From Vibrio diazotrophicus (GTDB taxonomy: Bacteria; Pseudomonadota; Gammaproteobacteria; Enterobacterales; Vibrionaceae): DNA of 64,000 nucleotides. Below the pieces are notes generated by a model. It was not told the DNA's origin, did not search any database, and saw only the letters and a list, made by a program, of their open reading frames with translations. Location of the stretch: the NCBI RefSeq assembly GCF_038452265.1, contig NZ_CP151843.1, positions 930,001-994,000 of the forward strand, given 5' to 3'. Shown in pieces: positions 35,393 to 42,826 of the stretch. Position 1 is the first letter of the stretch; each line of letters starts with the position of its first letter. The translations under genes and the position numbers were made by a program.

Positions 35393-35830
35393 CTAGACGT
35401 TTAAGTTGTCTGAACTATTAAACGAATACATAGTTATCTCATTGCGCGGATGCCAACCCAGTTTGTCGTAGAACCCTTTGGCACTATGGTTATCATTCAA
35501 AACAAATAAATGGGTTTTCGAAATACCGAGCTCCGCCAATGCGCGAATGGATTGATCAACCAACCTCTGCCCTATTCTCTGCCCACGATAGCGATCATCA
35601 ACCGCTAGGTGTTGTAAATATCCGCGGCGTCCATCTGTGCCCACAAGCACCGCACCAACAATGGTATCGCCATCAAGAGCGACAAAGCTGAGTGCAGGAT
35701 TTCGCTCTAAATACGCCGCGATGTTTTGCTCAGAATCGGCGTCTCTGAGTGACAAATTATCGGTTTGTCCCCATAACTCAATTACGGCTTGATAATCAGA
35801 AATATCCATTTCTCGTATGGTGATCATCAT
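35393..35830 (-). CDS. GNAT acetyltransferase
   Basis: 145 residues. The CoA loop 'DDRYRGQRIGQRLVDQSI' is at about 80-97 and 'NDNHSAKGFYDKLGWHPR' near the end, typical of YpeA-like N-acetyltransferases. It is 13 bases downstream of another GNAT gene on the same strand, so they are probably co-transcribed. Substrate unknown. Confidence 0.88.
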   Translation of the reverse strand: MMITIREMDISDYQAVIELWGQTDNLSLRDADSEQNIAAYLERNPALSFVALDGDTIVGAVLVGTDGRRGYLQHLAVDDRYRGQRIGQRLVDQSIRALAELGISKTHLFVLNDNHSAKGFYDKLGWHPRNEITMYSFNSSDNLNV

Positions 35831-35842
35831 ACATCCTCACAA

Positions 35843-36334
35843 TCAATCCAATACCCGCGCCATATGGTAGGCAGAGACGTATTCACCATTACGAAATGCG
35901 TACGCCTTCGATTCACCTTCAACAGCAAACCCAAACTTTTTATATAAGTTAATCGCCCGATCATTGTCACTGTATACCGTCAGCTCAATCCGTTTTAGAT
36001 TCAGCCAGTTGTCCGCCAGATCAATCACAGTGGCAAGCAACGCGCTACCAACGCCACGGCCTTGAACATCGTCTTTCACTCCCATACCCAGAGAAGCCAC
36101 ATGACGCCTGCGTGGGCTGGTGCAAACTTCAAAACCCAAGTTGCCAACAATTTCTCCATCCACTAACGCAACATAGACAAACACGTTATCTGGCACATCC
36201 GTCGTACGCTTTTCCCACAAAGTCAGCGATGGATGAGGGAGTTGGAGTGTACTCGAATAGGCATTTTTACATTCATAAATTTGTTTGATGGCTCTTGCAT
36301 CTGATGGCTCAGCCCTTCGAATTTCAACGGTCAT
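35843..36334 (-). CDS. GNAT acetyltransferase
   Basis: 163 residues from the ATG at 36334, which has GGAG five bases upstream; a longer frame from 36364 overlaps the DUF1289 gene. The CoA loop is 'DVQGRGVGSALLATVI', and 'NDRAINLYKKFGFAVEGE' is near the C-terminus. It resembles SpeG/YhhY-type acetyltransferases. Substrate unknown. Confidence 0.88.
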   Translation of the reverse strand: MTVEIRRAEPSDARAIKQIYECKNAYSSTLQLPHPSLTLWEKRTTDVPDNVFVYVALVDGEIVGNLGFEVCTSPRRRHVASLGMGVKDDVQGRGVGSALLATVIDLADNWLNLKRIELTVYSDNDRAINLYKKFGFAVEGESKAYAFRNGEYVSAYHMARVLD

Positions 36335-36357
36335 AAATACTCCAACACTCTCTTTAA

Positions 36358-36561
36358 TTAACAACGTTTGCGTTGCACTTTTCTCTGTTTACATCGCTCT
36401 ATAATCTGAGTTTTTTCTGCGTCAGAAGACGCACTCCAATGAATGATTTCTTCTATCGTTCGAAAACACCCAACACAAATATCTTGTTCATCCAAACAAC
36501 ATTGACGAATACAAGGTGATGCTGGGGAACTCCCCGCCACTTTGTCTGCTTTCGAATTCAT
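36358..36561 (-). CDS. DUF1289 small Cys-rich protein
   Basis: 67 residues. Four Cys residues are seen in 'SPCIRQCCLDEQDICVGCFRT', the DUF1289 signature and a likely metal site. The start has AGGAAG upstream. It is followed 23 bases later by the GNAT gene and is probably in the same transcript. Function unknown. Confidence 0.85.
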   Translation of the reverse strand: MNSKADKVAGSSPASPCIRQCCLDEQDICVGCFRTIEEIIHWSASSDAEKTQIIERCKQRKVQRKRC

Positions 36562-36599
36562 CTTTCTCTTCCTAGCTCTGCCACGTATTTCTCTGAGAG

Positions 36600-37394
36600 C
36601 TAAATGTAAATAGTTCCACGAGAGTAAAGCACACCAAATCCGGACACGAGCACTCGCTCATCAGTCACTTGGCAATAAAGCACTCCACCACGTTTTGATG
36701 CCTGATAGGCGACAAGTTCACGCTTTCCGAGTTGCTCAGCCCAGTAAGGAGCAAGCCCTGAGTGAATCGAACCGGTAACAGGGTCTTCATCTCCGCCGTT
36801 TGCTGGCCAAAAATATCGTGAAATGAAATCGAACTCGCCTTCCGATTGAGCCGTCACCACGGCATCATAGGGTGCTAATAACTTAAGTTGTTCGCTGTAA
36901 TATTCGACATTTCGCACATCTTGCTCGCTCGGCAAAACAGCGAAATACGCTTGCCTGTTTCTGAGCACTTTTACTGGCTTAATCGATAAACCCTCCAGCA
37001 ATGCAGCTGGGATATCTTCAATGATTTGTGGGAGCTGATTCGGAAAGCTCATTTCAATTCGTCCGTCATCCCGTTGGTTAACCTGAAGTTCACCAACTTG
37101 TGAGGTAACAAACTCAATCTGTCCTTCACAGCCTAAAAATTGGAAAAGAACATAAGATGCGGCTAGCGTTGCGTGCCCACAGAAATCAATTTCCGTCAGT
37201 GGCGAAAACCAACGTATTTGGTATCTATTGGGTGCCAGAGCTTTGATAAATGCCGTCTCTGATAGATTGTTCTCCGCCGCGATATTTTGCATAAGTTCGC
37301 TAGAAAGCCATTCAGCTACGGGCACGACTGCGGCTGAATTTCCCTGAAACTTCTTATCAGTGAATGCATCCACCACAAAGACTTTTAATTCCAT
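36600..37394 (-). CDS. PhzF-family isomerase-like protein
   Basis: 264 residues. PhzF hallmarks: 'VDAFTDKKFQGNSAAVV', the catalytic Glu in 'NNLSETAFI', 'FCGHATLAASYVLF' and 'GGDEDPVTGSIHSGL'. PhzF-like proteins include isomerases in phenazine synthesis and many of unknown substrate; no phenazine genes are near. The start has TTGGAG upstream. A broken second copy lies at 50384-50700. Confidence 0.9.
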   Translation of the reverse strand: MELKVFVVDAFTDKKFQGNSAAVVPVAEWLSSELMQNIAAENNLSETAFIKALAPNRYQIRWFSPLTEIDFCGHATLAASYVLFQFLGCEGQIEFVTSQVGELQVNQRDDGRIEMSFPNQLPQIIEDIPAALLEGLSIKPVKVLRNRQAYFAVLPSEQDVRNVEYYSEQLKLLAPYDAVVTAQSEGEFDFISRYFWPANGGDEDPVTGSIHSGLAPYWAEQLGKRELVAYQASKRGGVLYCQVTDERVLVSGFGVLYSRGTIYI

Positions 37395-37441
37395 CTGATT
37401 GGCTCCAACGATTTATTAAACACGATACTTAACGCTTTTAT

Positions 37442-37912
37442 CTATAAACTGAACTGCATGATGTGTTGTGGGCCGACAGGTCCCCCCATATACAACTCAC
37501 CGCTATCCACAAAACCACATTTTAAATAACACGCATAAGCGGCCTTGTTGCGACAATTTACCGTTAACTGCATGACTTCATAATCGGGATAGTGCTTCGT
37601 CACATAGCTTGGTAACGCTTTAATGGCTTGGGTCGCAATACCTTTGCCTTGATATTTTTGGTCGACCAACAAAGCTCTTACGCCTATCGCCCTATGCTGT
37701 CCAAACTGATATTTCTCAGAGTAATCCAGATCGATCAAAAAGAAGCCGACTGCTTTATCTTCAAAAATAATAAGGTGGGGATGTTCGGTCTCTTTTAACT
37801 GTTCAACCACTTTGGGAACATTACTGACCGTAAACTGAGCTTGGTCGCTTAGAACACTCAATAGGCTGGCTTCTTCTTCCCTAATTGGGCTGTATTTTTC
37901 AATCGTTACCAC
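37442..37912 (-). CDS. GNAT acetyltransferase
   Basis: 156 residues from a GTG with CAGGGA upstream. The CoA loop is 'DQKYQGKGIATQAIKAL' and the C-terminal 'NCRNKAAYACYLKCGFVDSG'. Typical GNAT; substrate unknown. It lies upstream of the PhzF gene on the same strand. Confidence 0.87.
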   Translation of the reverse strand: MVTIEKYSPIREEEASLLSVLSDQAQFTVSNVPKVVEQLKETEHPHLIIFEDKAVGFFLIDLDYSEKYQFGQHRAIGVRALLVDQKYQGKGIATQAIKALPSYVTKHYPDYEVMQLTVNCRNKAAYACYLKCGFVDSGELYMGGPVGPQHIMQFSL

Positions 37913-38152
37913 AACTATCCCTGACCCTTTTTACTTTTTGTAAGCGAGACAGATGTTCTCTCTTTATAGGGAGAACATCATCGTTTACTGAACGTAATAG
38001 TTATGCAACAAAGATTCAACAAGAAAATAAATTAACCTGTTGATTTACCGTCATTCATTAAAAGTCGAAGAGATAGTTTTCTGCCCAGTTGCTTGGACCT
38101 GATTTTGTAAAACCAATCATTTGTGCATGACTTCACTACCAGCGTTTAGCCG

Positions 38153-38518
38153 TTATTGTTCGCCTAAACCTTCGGACCAAACAGCAAACTCATTGCCACT
38201 AGGTTCTGTAAAGTGAAAACGGCAACCTCCAGGAAACTCAAAGATAGGACGCACGATCTCTCCCCCATTGAGCAGCACTTTTTCTAATGTCTCCTCGATG
38301 TTAGCACTGTAGAAGATCAGTAGTGCACCGCCGTTGGCGCTTAGGCTGCAAGCGTCTGCTTTGTAAAAGCCACCATCAATCCCTTGGTCGGAAAACGCAG
38401 CGTAGTCTGGTCCGTAATCAATAAACTCCCAGCCGAAAACCATAGAGAAAAAAGTCTTAGTGGCAACTAAATCTTTCGCGGCATATTCAACGTAATTGAT
38501 TTTTTCATGTTGTTTCAT
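38153..38518 (-). CDS. VOC-family (glyoxalase-like) protein
   Basis: 121 residues from the ATG at 38518, preceded by GAAGGG; an open frame extends further upstream to 38614 but has no matching site. The sequence 'INYVEYAAKDLVATKTFFSMVFGWEF' and 'RFHFTEPSGNEFAVWSE' is typical of the VOC/bleomycin-resistance fold, with a likely metal-binding Glu at the end. Substrate unknown. Confidence 0.87.
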   Translation of the reverse strand: MKQHEKINYVEYAAKDLVATKTFFSMVFGWEFIDYGPDYAAFSDQGIDGGFYKADACSLSANGGALLIFYSANIEETLEKVLLNGGEIVRPIFEFPGGCRFHFTEPSGNEFAVWSEGLGEQ

Positions 38519-38913
38519 TGTTTTCCCTTCCTTCAATAAGTGATTGTTATCAAAACATATTCTCAAACAACAGTTGGCAACAACTTGATTCCACACTTTA
38601 TTTAAGCCTAGCACTCTATTGGATTTCGGGAAGTTTCAGCAAGCGAAACTCTTGAGAAATTACAGTTTAATATCAGTGATATAAATAATTGTTGGGATTG
38701 CTTTAGTCAGTTGAAAAAACAAACACGTCGATCATTCGAAGGTAACACAAACAGCAAGTGACAATGTCACGATAGCTATTCACAACAGAGGCGGGTTTCG
38801 TACTAGGAGGTTATATAGGAAATGAAAACTGAGAAGAAAGATACATAGAGCTTGCACCCCATGTATCGAATTCAAGTGGCGAATAGTGAATATTCGCCAA
38901 AGAGAAGAGCGGC
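38519..38913. other. intergenic region without a recognised gene
   Basis: About 395 bases between the VOC and DUF3297 genes, both on the minus strand. AGTTTC (38632-38637) and GAAACT (38645-38650) form a short inverted repeat. Nothing else was recognised. Confidence 0.35.
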
Positions 38914-39162
38914 TTACTTGTAGAAAGCTTCTACTTCACCTTTTAGAGTGATTAGCATTGGGTTACCCCAACGATCTTTCGCTTTTGGTGAAGGAATTTT
39001 TACCCAACCTTCACTGATGCAGTATTCTTCAACATCAGTACGCTCTTTACCGTTAAGACGAATACCAATATGGTGTTCAAAACACTCAGCAACGAAATGT
39101 GGGCTGCGTGGATTGCCTGATAGATGATCTGGTAAAGCTGGTTTAGAGTTGTTTTCGCTCAT
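38914..39162 (-). CDS. DUF3297 family protein
   Basis: 82 residues, with 'LPDHLSGNPRSPHFV' and 'GIRLNGKERTDVEEYCISEGW', a good match in size and style to the DUF3297 family found in gammaproteobacteria. No membrane or signal segments. AGGTCA precedes its ATG. Function unknown. Confidence 0.85.
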   Translation of the reverse strand: MSENNSKPALPDHLSGNPRSPHFVAECFEHHIGIRLNGKERTDVEEYCISEGWVKIPSPKAKDRWGNPMLITLKGEVEAFYK

Positions 39163-39292
39163 TTTTATGACCTGATATAAAAAAAGTAGGCCATTTTAAA
39201 CAAAGCGAGCCACAGGCTCAACAAATAACACCTAGCATAATACTGTGGTTAATAGGATCAGCAATCTTATCTTCACTAACGTGATTGTCGCT

Positions 39293-39787
39293 CTAGCTGT
39301 TAAATTCTAGCTGCCAGTAACCTACTGAGATCTGTTGATCAAATTTAAATCCTATATTGTTAAACTCACCAACTTTCTTAAACCCCATGCGCTCATGCAA
39401 AGCCACGCTTGAAGGGTTAGGAAGAGCGATAGAACCAACAGCATTTTTGAAACCCGCACTTTTCAATATCTCCAATAGCTCGCCATAAAGTAAACGACCG
39501 ATACCTTTGCCTTTCATTTCATGGGCAACGTATATAGAAGGTTCAACGGTATAGCGGTATGCGCTGCGGGCTTTCCACTGGTTAGCGTAAGCATAACCTC
39601 TCACCTCACCGTCTTGCTCTAGGACGATCCAAGGCAGCCCCAGACTCAACACGTTTTCAACGCGGTTGGTCATTTCTTCTGTGCTTACAGGCAATTCTTC
39701 GAAAGATATGGTGGTGGTAGCAATATAGTGATTATAGATCCGAGCCATTGAATCAATATCTGAACTCGATACTTTACGAATGAGCAT
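39293..39787 (-). CDS. GNAT acetyltransferase, phosphinothricin/methionine-sulfoximine type
   Basis: 164 residues. 'MARIYNHYIATTTISFEE' near the N-terminus, 'YTVEPSIYVAHEMKGKGIGRLLYGELL' in the middle and 'NPSSVALHERMGFKKVGEF' near the end are characteristic of the Pat/Bar/MnaT group that acetylates methionine sulfone/sulfoximine or phosphinothricin. GGAGGA precedes its ATG. The physiological substrate is inferred from family. Confidence 0.88.
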   Translation of the reverse strand: MLIRKVSSSDIDSMARIYNHYIATTTISFEELPVSTEEMTNRVENVLSLGLPWIVLEQDGEVRGYAYANQWKARSAYRYTVEPSIYVAHEMKGKGIGRLLYGELLEILKSAGFKNAVGSIALPNPSSVALHERMGFKKVGEFNNIGFKFDQQISVGYWQLEFNS

Positions 39788-39958
39788 ACGTCCTCCATGA
39801 CGTCATCTTGTTGTTGATCTGCGCTTCAACTGATAAACAATATTTGCTCAATTTAAAACAAATCTTACTTATTTGACATAGTATTTTCGGCTGTTGGTTC
39901 AACAAAGACCTTAACCTCAACTATGCTTGTGATCTCATAAGTAATGAGGACTGATTTT

Positions 39959-40141
39959 ATGGTGGAAAAACTGAAGGTGCCTTACATCACGGAAACCGTC
40001 TTGGTTGATGGTGTATATCAAGCTGAGCGCAGGATCGTCATTGAACGACGTCAAGGTAAGAAGCATGCCGTGAATTATGAACGTAGAAGGAATCAAGACC
40101 CGCGCTTACCTGCATCAAAACCCATTGACGAAGTCATATAG
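39959..40141 (+). CDS. small basic protein of unknown function
   Basis: 60 residues from the ATG at 39959, which has GAGG nine bases upstream; an earlier ATG at 39944 lacks a site. The product is rich in Arg and Lys ('RRIVIERRQGKKHAVNYERRRNQDPRL') and has no signal or membrane segment. It may bind nucleic acid. No family is recognised; the clear ribosome binding site supports that it is real. Confidence 0.55.
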   Translation: MVEKLKVPYITETVLVDGVYQAERRIVIERRQGKKHAVNYERRRNQDPRLPASKPIDEVI

Positions 40142-40180
40142 GTACATTACCCAATCACATTAAGTCCATTAGCAGATGTC

Positions 40181-40399
40181 TTAACTGAAGGTTCGAATAT
40201 AAAGAGCTTCTACCTTGTCTCTCGCCCATTGAGTGCGGCGTAAAAACTTCAGCGATGATTTGATTGAAGGATCGTTATAAAAACAATTCAAATGAATTTC
40301 AGCATCTAAACCTTCCCAGCCATAGTGTTCGACCAACTGAGTGAGAATTTTCTCTAGGGTTAGACCGTGTAATGGATTGTTAGCTTGCGGTTGGCTCAT
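40181..40399 (-). CDS. VF530-family DNA-binding protein (DUF2132)
   Basis: 72 residues from the ATG at 40399 (GAGAAG upstream). The signature 'NNPLHGLTLEKILTQLVEHYGW' followed by 'LNCFYNDPSIKSSLKFLRRTQWARDKVE' defines this small family, named after a Vibrio fischeri protein; a DNA-binding role has been suggested. A larger paralog is encoded at 47976-48410. Confidence 0.9.
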   Translation of the reverse strand: MSQPQANNPLHGLTLEKILTQLVEHYGWEGLDAEIHLNCFYNDPSIKSSLKFLRRTQWARDKVEALYIRTFS

Positions 40400-40488
40400 T
40401 TGGTGCTTCTCAGTAACAGAAAAATTGGAGGGGCAGTTTAACAGAAAGGTCAAACAAGACCTTATCTATCTCAGAATTCCCCGGGAAA

Positions 40489-40788
40489 TTATTCAACAAT
40501 CTCATAGTAACGCTCGACATTTCGCGTGACTTCCCCCCAATAAGACGCTTTAACACGCTGCTGATGTTGTTCAAACGAAGCTTTGTCTAAAAACTCTTCA
40601 TAAACATCAAACCTTAAAGGGTTAAAGGCATTTTCAACCACTTCAAAGACTAAACACCCTTGTTCTTGCAACGTTAGCCTTTTGTGATTGATCAATTCTT
40701 GTTTAACGGCATCCAAATCCGCTTCAGGAACAAGTATAAAACCTTTTAAAACGACTTTAGACAAAAAAGTGTTGGGAGTATCTCGCAT
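40489..40788 (-). CDS. antibiotic biosynthesis monooxygenase domain protein
   Basis: 99 residues from the ATG at 40788, with AAGG seven bases upstream; the open frame extends to 40875 without a better site. The pattern 'GFILVPEADLDAVKQELINHKRLTLQEQGCLVFEV' and 'RFDVYEEFLDKASFEQHQQRVKASYW' fits the ABM (YgiN-like) dimeric ferredoxin fold. Probably a quinol- or small-molecule-handling protein; exact role unknown. Confidence 0.85.
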   Translation of the reverse strand: MRDTPNTFLSKVVLKGFILVPEADLDAVKQELINHKRLTLQEQGCLVFEVVENAFNPLRFDVYEEFLDKASFEQHQQRVKASYWGEVTRNVERYYEIVE

Positions 40789-41005
40789 AATCAAGCCTTC
40801 GGATAACTTCAGATATTCCAAAACGGACCGACCACCACTTTTATCCGATGGTCGAGTTGCACAGTAATGGACCATTTGAGTTACGTGCTATATAGAGCCT
40901 TAATCATCTAAAAACAGCGCCGAGCCCATTAAACCGGTATCTAGGTGAAATGATTTATTCAGTGTATTTAAACAATTAAAGTGACCCGTAAAATAAAAAA
41001 CCTGT

Positions 41006-41995
41006 CTACAAAAAATTTGAGCTCGGTTTTGAATGGATGAATGCGTCAATATTATTTAATGTGGTTACAGCAATATTATCTAGTGCATCGGAGGTTAGAA
41101 AAGCTTGATGCCCGGTGAAAATAACGTTGTGGCAGGCTGACAGCCTGCGGAATACATCATCCACGATGACATCATTCGATTTATCTTGGAAGAATAGATC
41201 TTTTTCAGCTTCATAGACATCAAGACCAAGTGCCCCGATGTGTCCTTCTTTAAGCGATTCAATTGCCGCAGAGGAATCTAATAACTCTCCACGACTAGTA
41301 TTGATGATCATCACGCCATGCTTCATATTATCAAAGGCTGCTTTATCTAGAAGGTGGTAATTATCTGGTGTCATTGGGCAGTGAAGTGAAATGACATCAG
41401 ACTGTTCAATTAAATCATTCAAGCTGCAATAACTGGCACCAAGTTCTCGAGCAACGTCGCTTGGGAAAGGGTCGTAGCACAACACATTCATTCCAAGGCC
41501 TTTTAAGATTCTTATCGTGGCTAAGCCAATTTTTCCAGTACCAATAATGCCCGCTGTCCTACCATGAAAATTAAAACCAACGAGACCTTCTAGCGAAAAA
41601 TTTGCTTCTCTTGTACGTTGATAGGCCTTATGAAAACGTCGGTTTAAGGTCATCATTAGCCCAACAGCATGCTCAGCGATCGCCTCTGGTGAATAGGCTG
41701 GTACGCGTGCAACTGCAATATTGAACTCTTTAGCAGCTTCTAAATCGACGTTGTTAAAACCCGCACAGCGCATGGCAATCATTTTCACGCCATAACTCGC
41801 CAATTGCTCGATAACCTCGCGGGACAAATCGTCATTAACGAAAGCACACACCACCTCGCAACCCTGTGCAATTTGTGCGGTTTTGCTGGTGAGTAAAAAA
41901 TCATGAAAATGATAGGATATATCTTCACGGTTTTTTACTTGCTCAAAACTCACTTGGTCGTAAGACTTCGTACTAAAAAAAGCAATATTAATCAT
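41006..41995 (-). CDS. ldhA: D-lactate dehydrogenase (fermentative, LdhA type)
   Basis: 329 residues, the same length as E. coli LdhA, from the ATG at 41995 with GGAAGG upstream; a longer frame to 42028 is unlikely. It is very similar to LdhA: 'RCAGFNNVDLEAAKE', 'RVPAYSPEAIAEHAVGLMMTLNRR', the NAD motif 'GIIGTGKIG', catalytic Arg in 'NTSRGELLD', Glu in 'GLDVYEAEKDLFF' and His in 'FTGHQAFL'. It reduces pyruvate to D-lactate with NADH during fermentation. Confidence 0.93.
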   Translation of the reverse strand: MINIAFFSTKSYDQVSFEQVKNREDISYHFHDFLLTSKTAQIAQGCEVVCAFVNDDLSREVIEQLASYGVKMIAMRCAGFNNVDLEAAKEFNIAVARVPAYSPEAIAEHAVGLMMTLNRRFHKAYQRTREANFSLEGLVGFNFHGRTAGIIGTGKIGLATIRILKGLGMNVLCYDPFPSDVARELGASYCSLNDLIEQSDVISLHCPMTPDNYHLLDKAAFDNMKHGVMIINTSRGELLDSSAAIESLKEGHIGALGLDVYEAEKDLFFQDKSNDVIVDDVFRRLSACHNVIFTGHQAFLTSDALDNIAVTTLNNIDAFIHSKPSSNFL

Positions 41996-42526
41996 AAGGT
42001 TTCCTTCCAGCTCATTCTCATAAGCCATAATGGTGAATGAGGTTAAAGTTTCTGATTTAGCGTTTCAGCTAAGCCTAGTCTATACGCATCAATATCATAG
42101 CTAAGCCATTATACGAAACCACTTTTACTCTTCTCTGTCCCTTAAAATCGTCAAACATGATTGCCCATCATAGGTTTTGCCACAATACCTTGTCGAGATA
42201 ACTCGATTTACCATAGGGAATTTTTGTCGTTGGGCAACTAAGACCGGAACTCTGATAGTAAAGTTTAAAACTGTGACATTAAAAATTAGAACTTTTCTGC
42301 TGCTGAATGTTACAGACTACCTTTTGGCCGACAGAATCGCTCGGTGATCACACACAACCAACCTTTTTGTTTTGTCACATTTTTGGACATTTCCGTGTCA
42401 GTGACATTACTTATTTAGCAAACCATGAATAACCATGGGTATGAAAAATAGGTATGAGAGCCAACGCAAGCAGTAAACTTGCGCTAGCTAAAAGCTCTGT
42501 CTGATTAAGTAAAACTTAGAAGATTA
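41996..42526. other. intergenic region upstream of ldhA
   Basis: About 530 bases, expected to hold the ldhA promoter on the minus strand. CGCAAG (42465-42470) and CTTGCG (42478-42483) form a hairpin close to the end of the adjacent PHP/ATPase module and may terminate it, though no T-run follows. No gene recognised. Confidence 0.4.
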
Positions 42527-42826
42527 TTATAGGCTCTCAACACTATATTTTTCATATTCCTCCCTATAGAGGCCTTCGGATTCATCTTTAAACTGTTGAC
42601 GTTTTTCAAATAAATCTAACAACTTTTCGCTTACACTTTTATAAATAATCGCATGAGCCTGATTTCTAATTTTGGCCTCATCGTAATCTTCAATTGAAAA
42701 ATTATCTTCCAAAGATAGGTTTACCAAATGAAGCAAGGCTGTCTTATCAAGCTTATCAATAACTTCATAAGTATCGTCATCTTTTAAGAAGTAACCTTGG
42801 TTATTATCAATTTTTAATGCTTGCAT
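42527..42826 (-). CDS. small partner protein of the PHP-ATPase gene, unknown function
   Basis: 99 residues from the ATG at 42826, which has GAGG five bases upstream; a longer start at 42844 is possible. It overlaps the end of the upstream PHP-ATPase gene by about 20 bases, so the two are translationally coupled. The sequence is acidic and helical, with 'DDTYEVIDKLDKTALLHLVNLSLED'. No family is recognised. The tight coupling suggests it works with the large protein. Confidence 0.7.
   Translation of the reverse strand: MQALKIDNNQGYFLKDDDTYEVIDKLDKTALLHLVNLSLEDNFSIEDYDEAKIRNQAHAIIYKSVSEKLLDLFEKRQQFKDESEGLYREEYEKYSVESL

Noticed and set aside
34000..41000. Possible superintegron cassette array
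   Set aside because: Genes are varied and mostly on one strand, but no attC-like repeats of regular length were recognised between them, several share operons by overlap, and some are on the plus strand.
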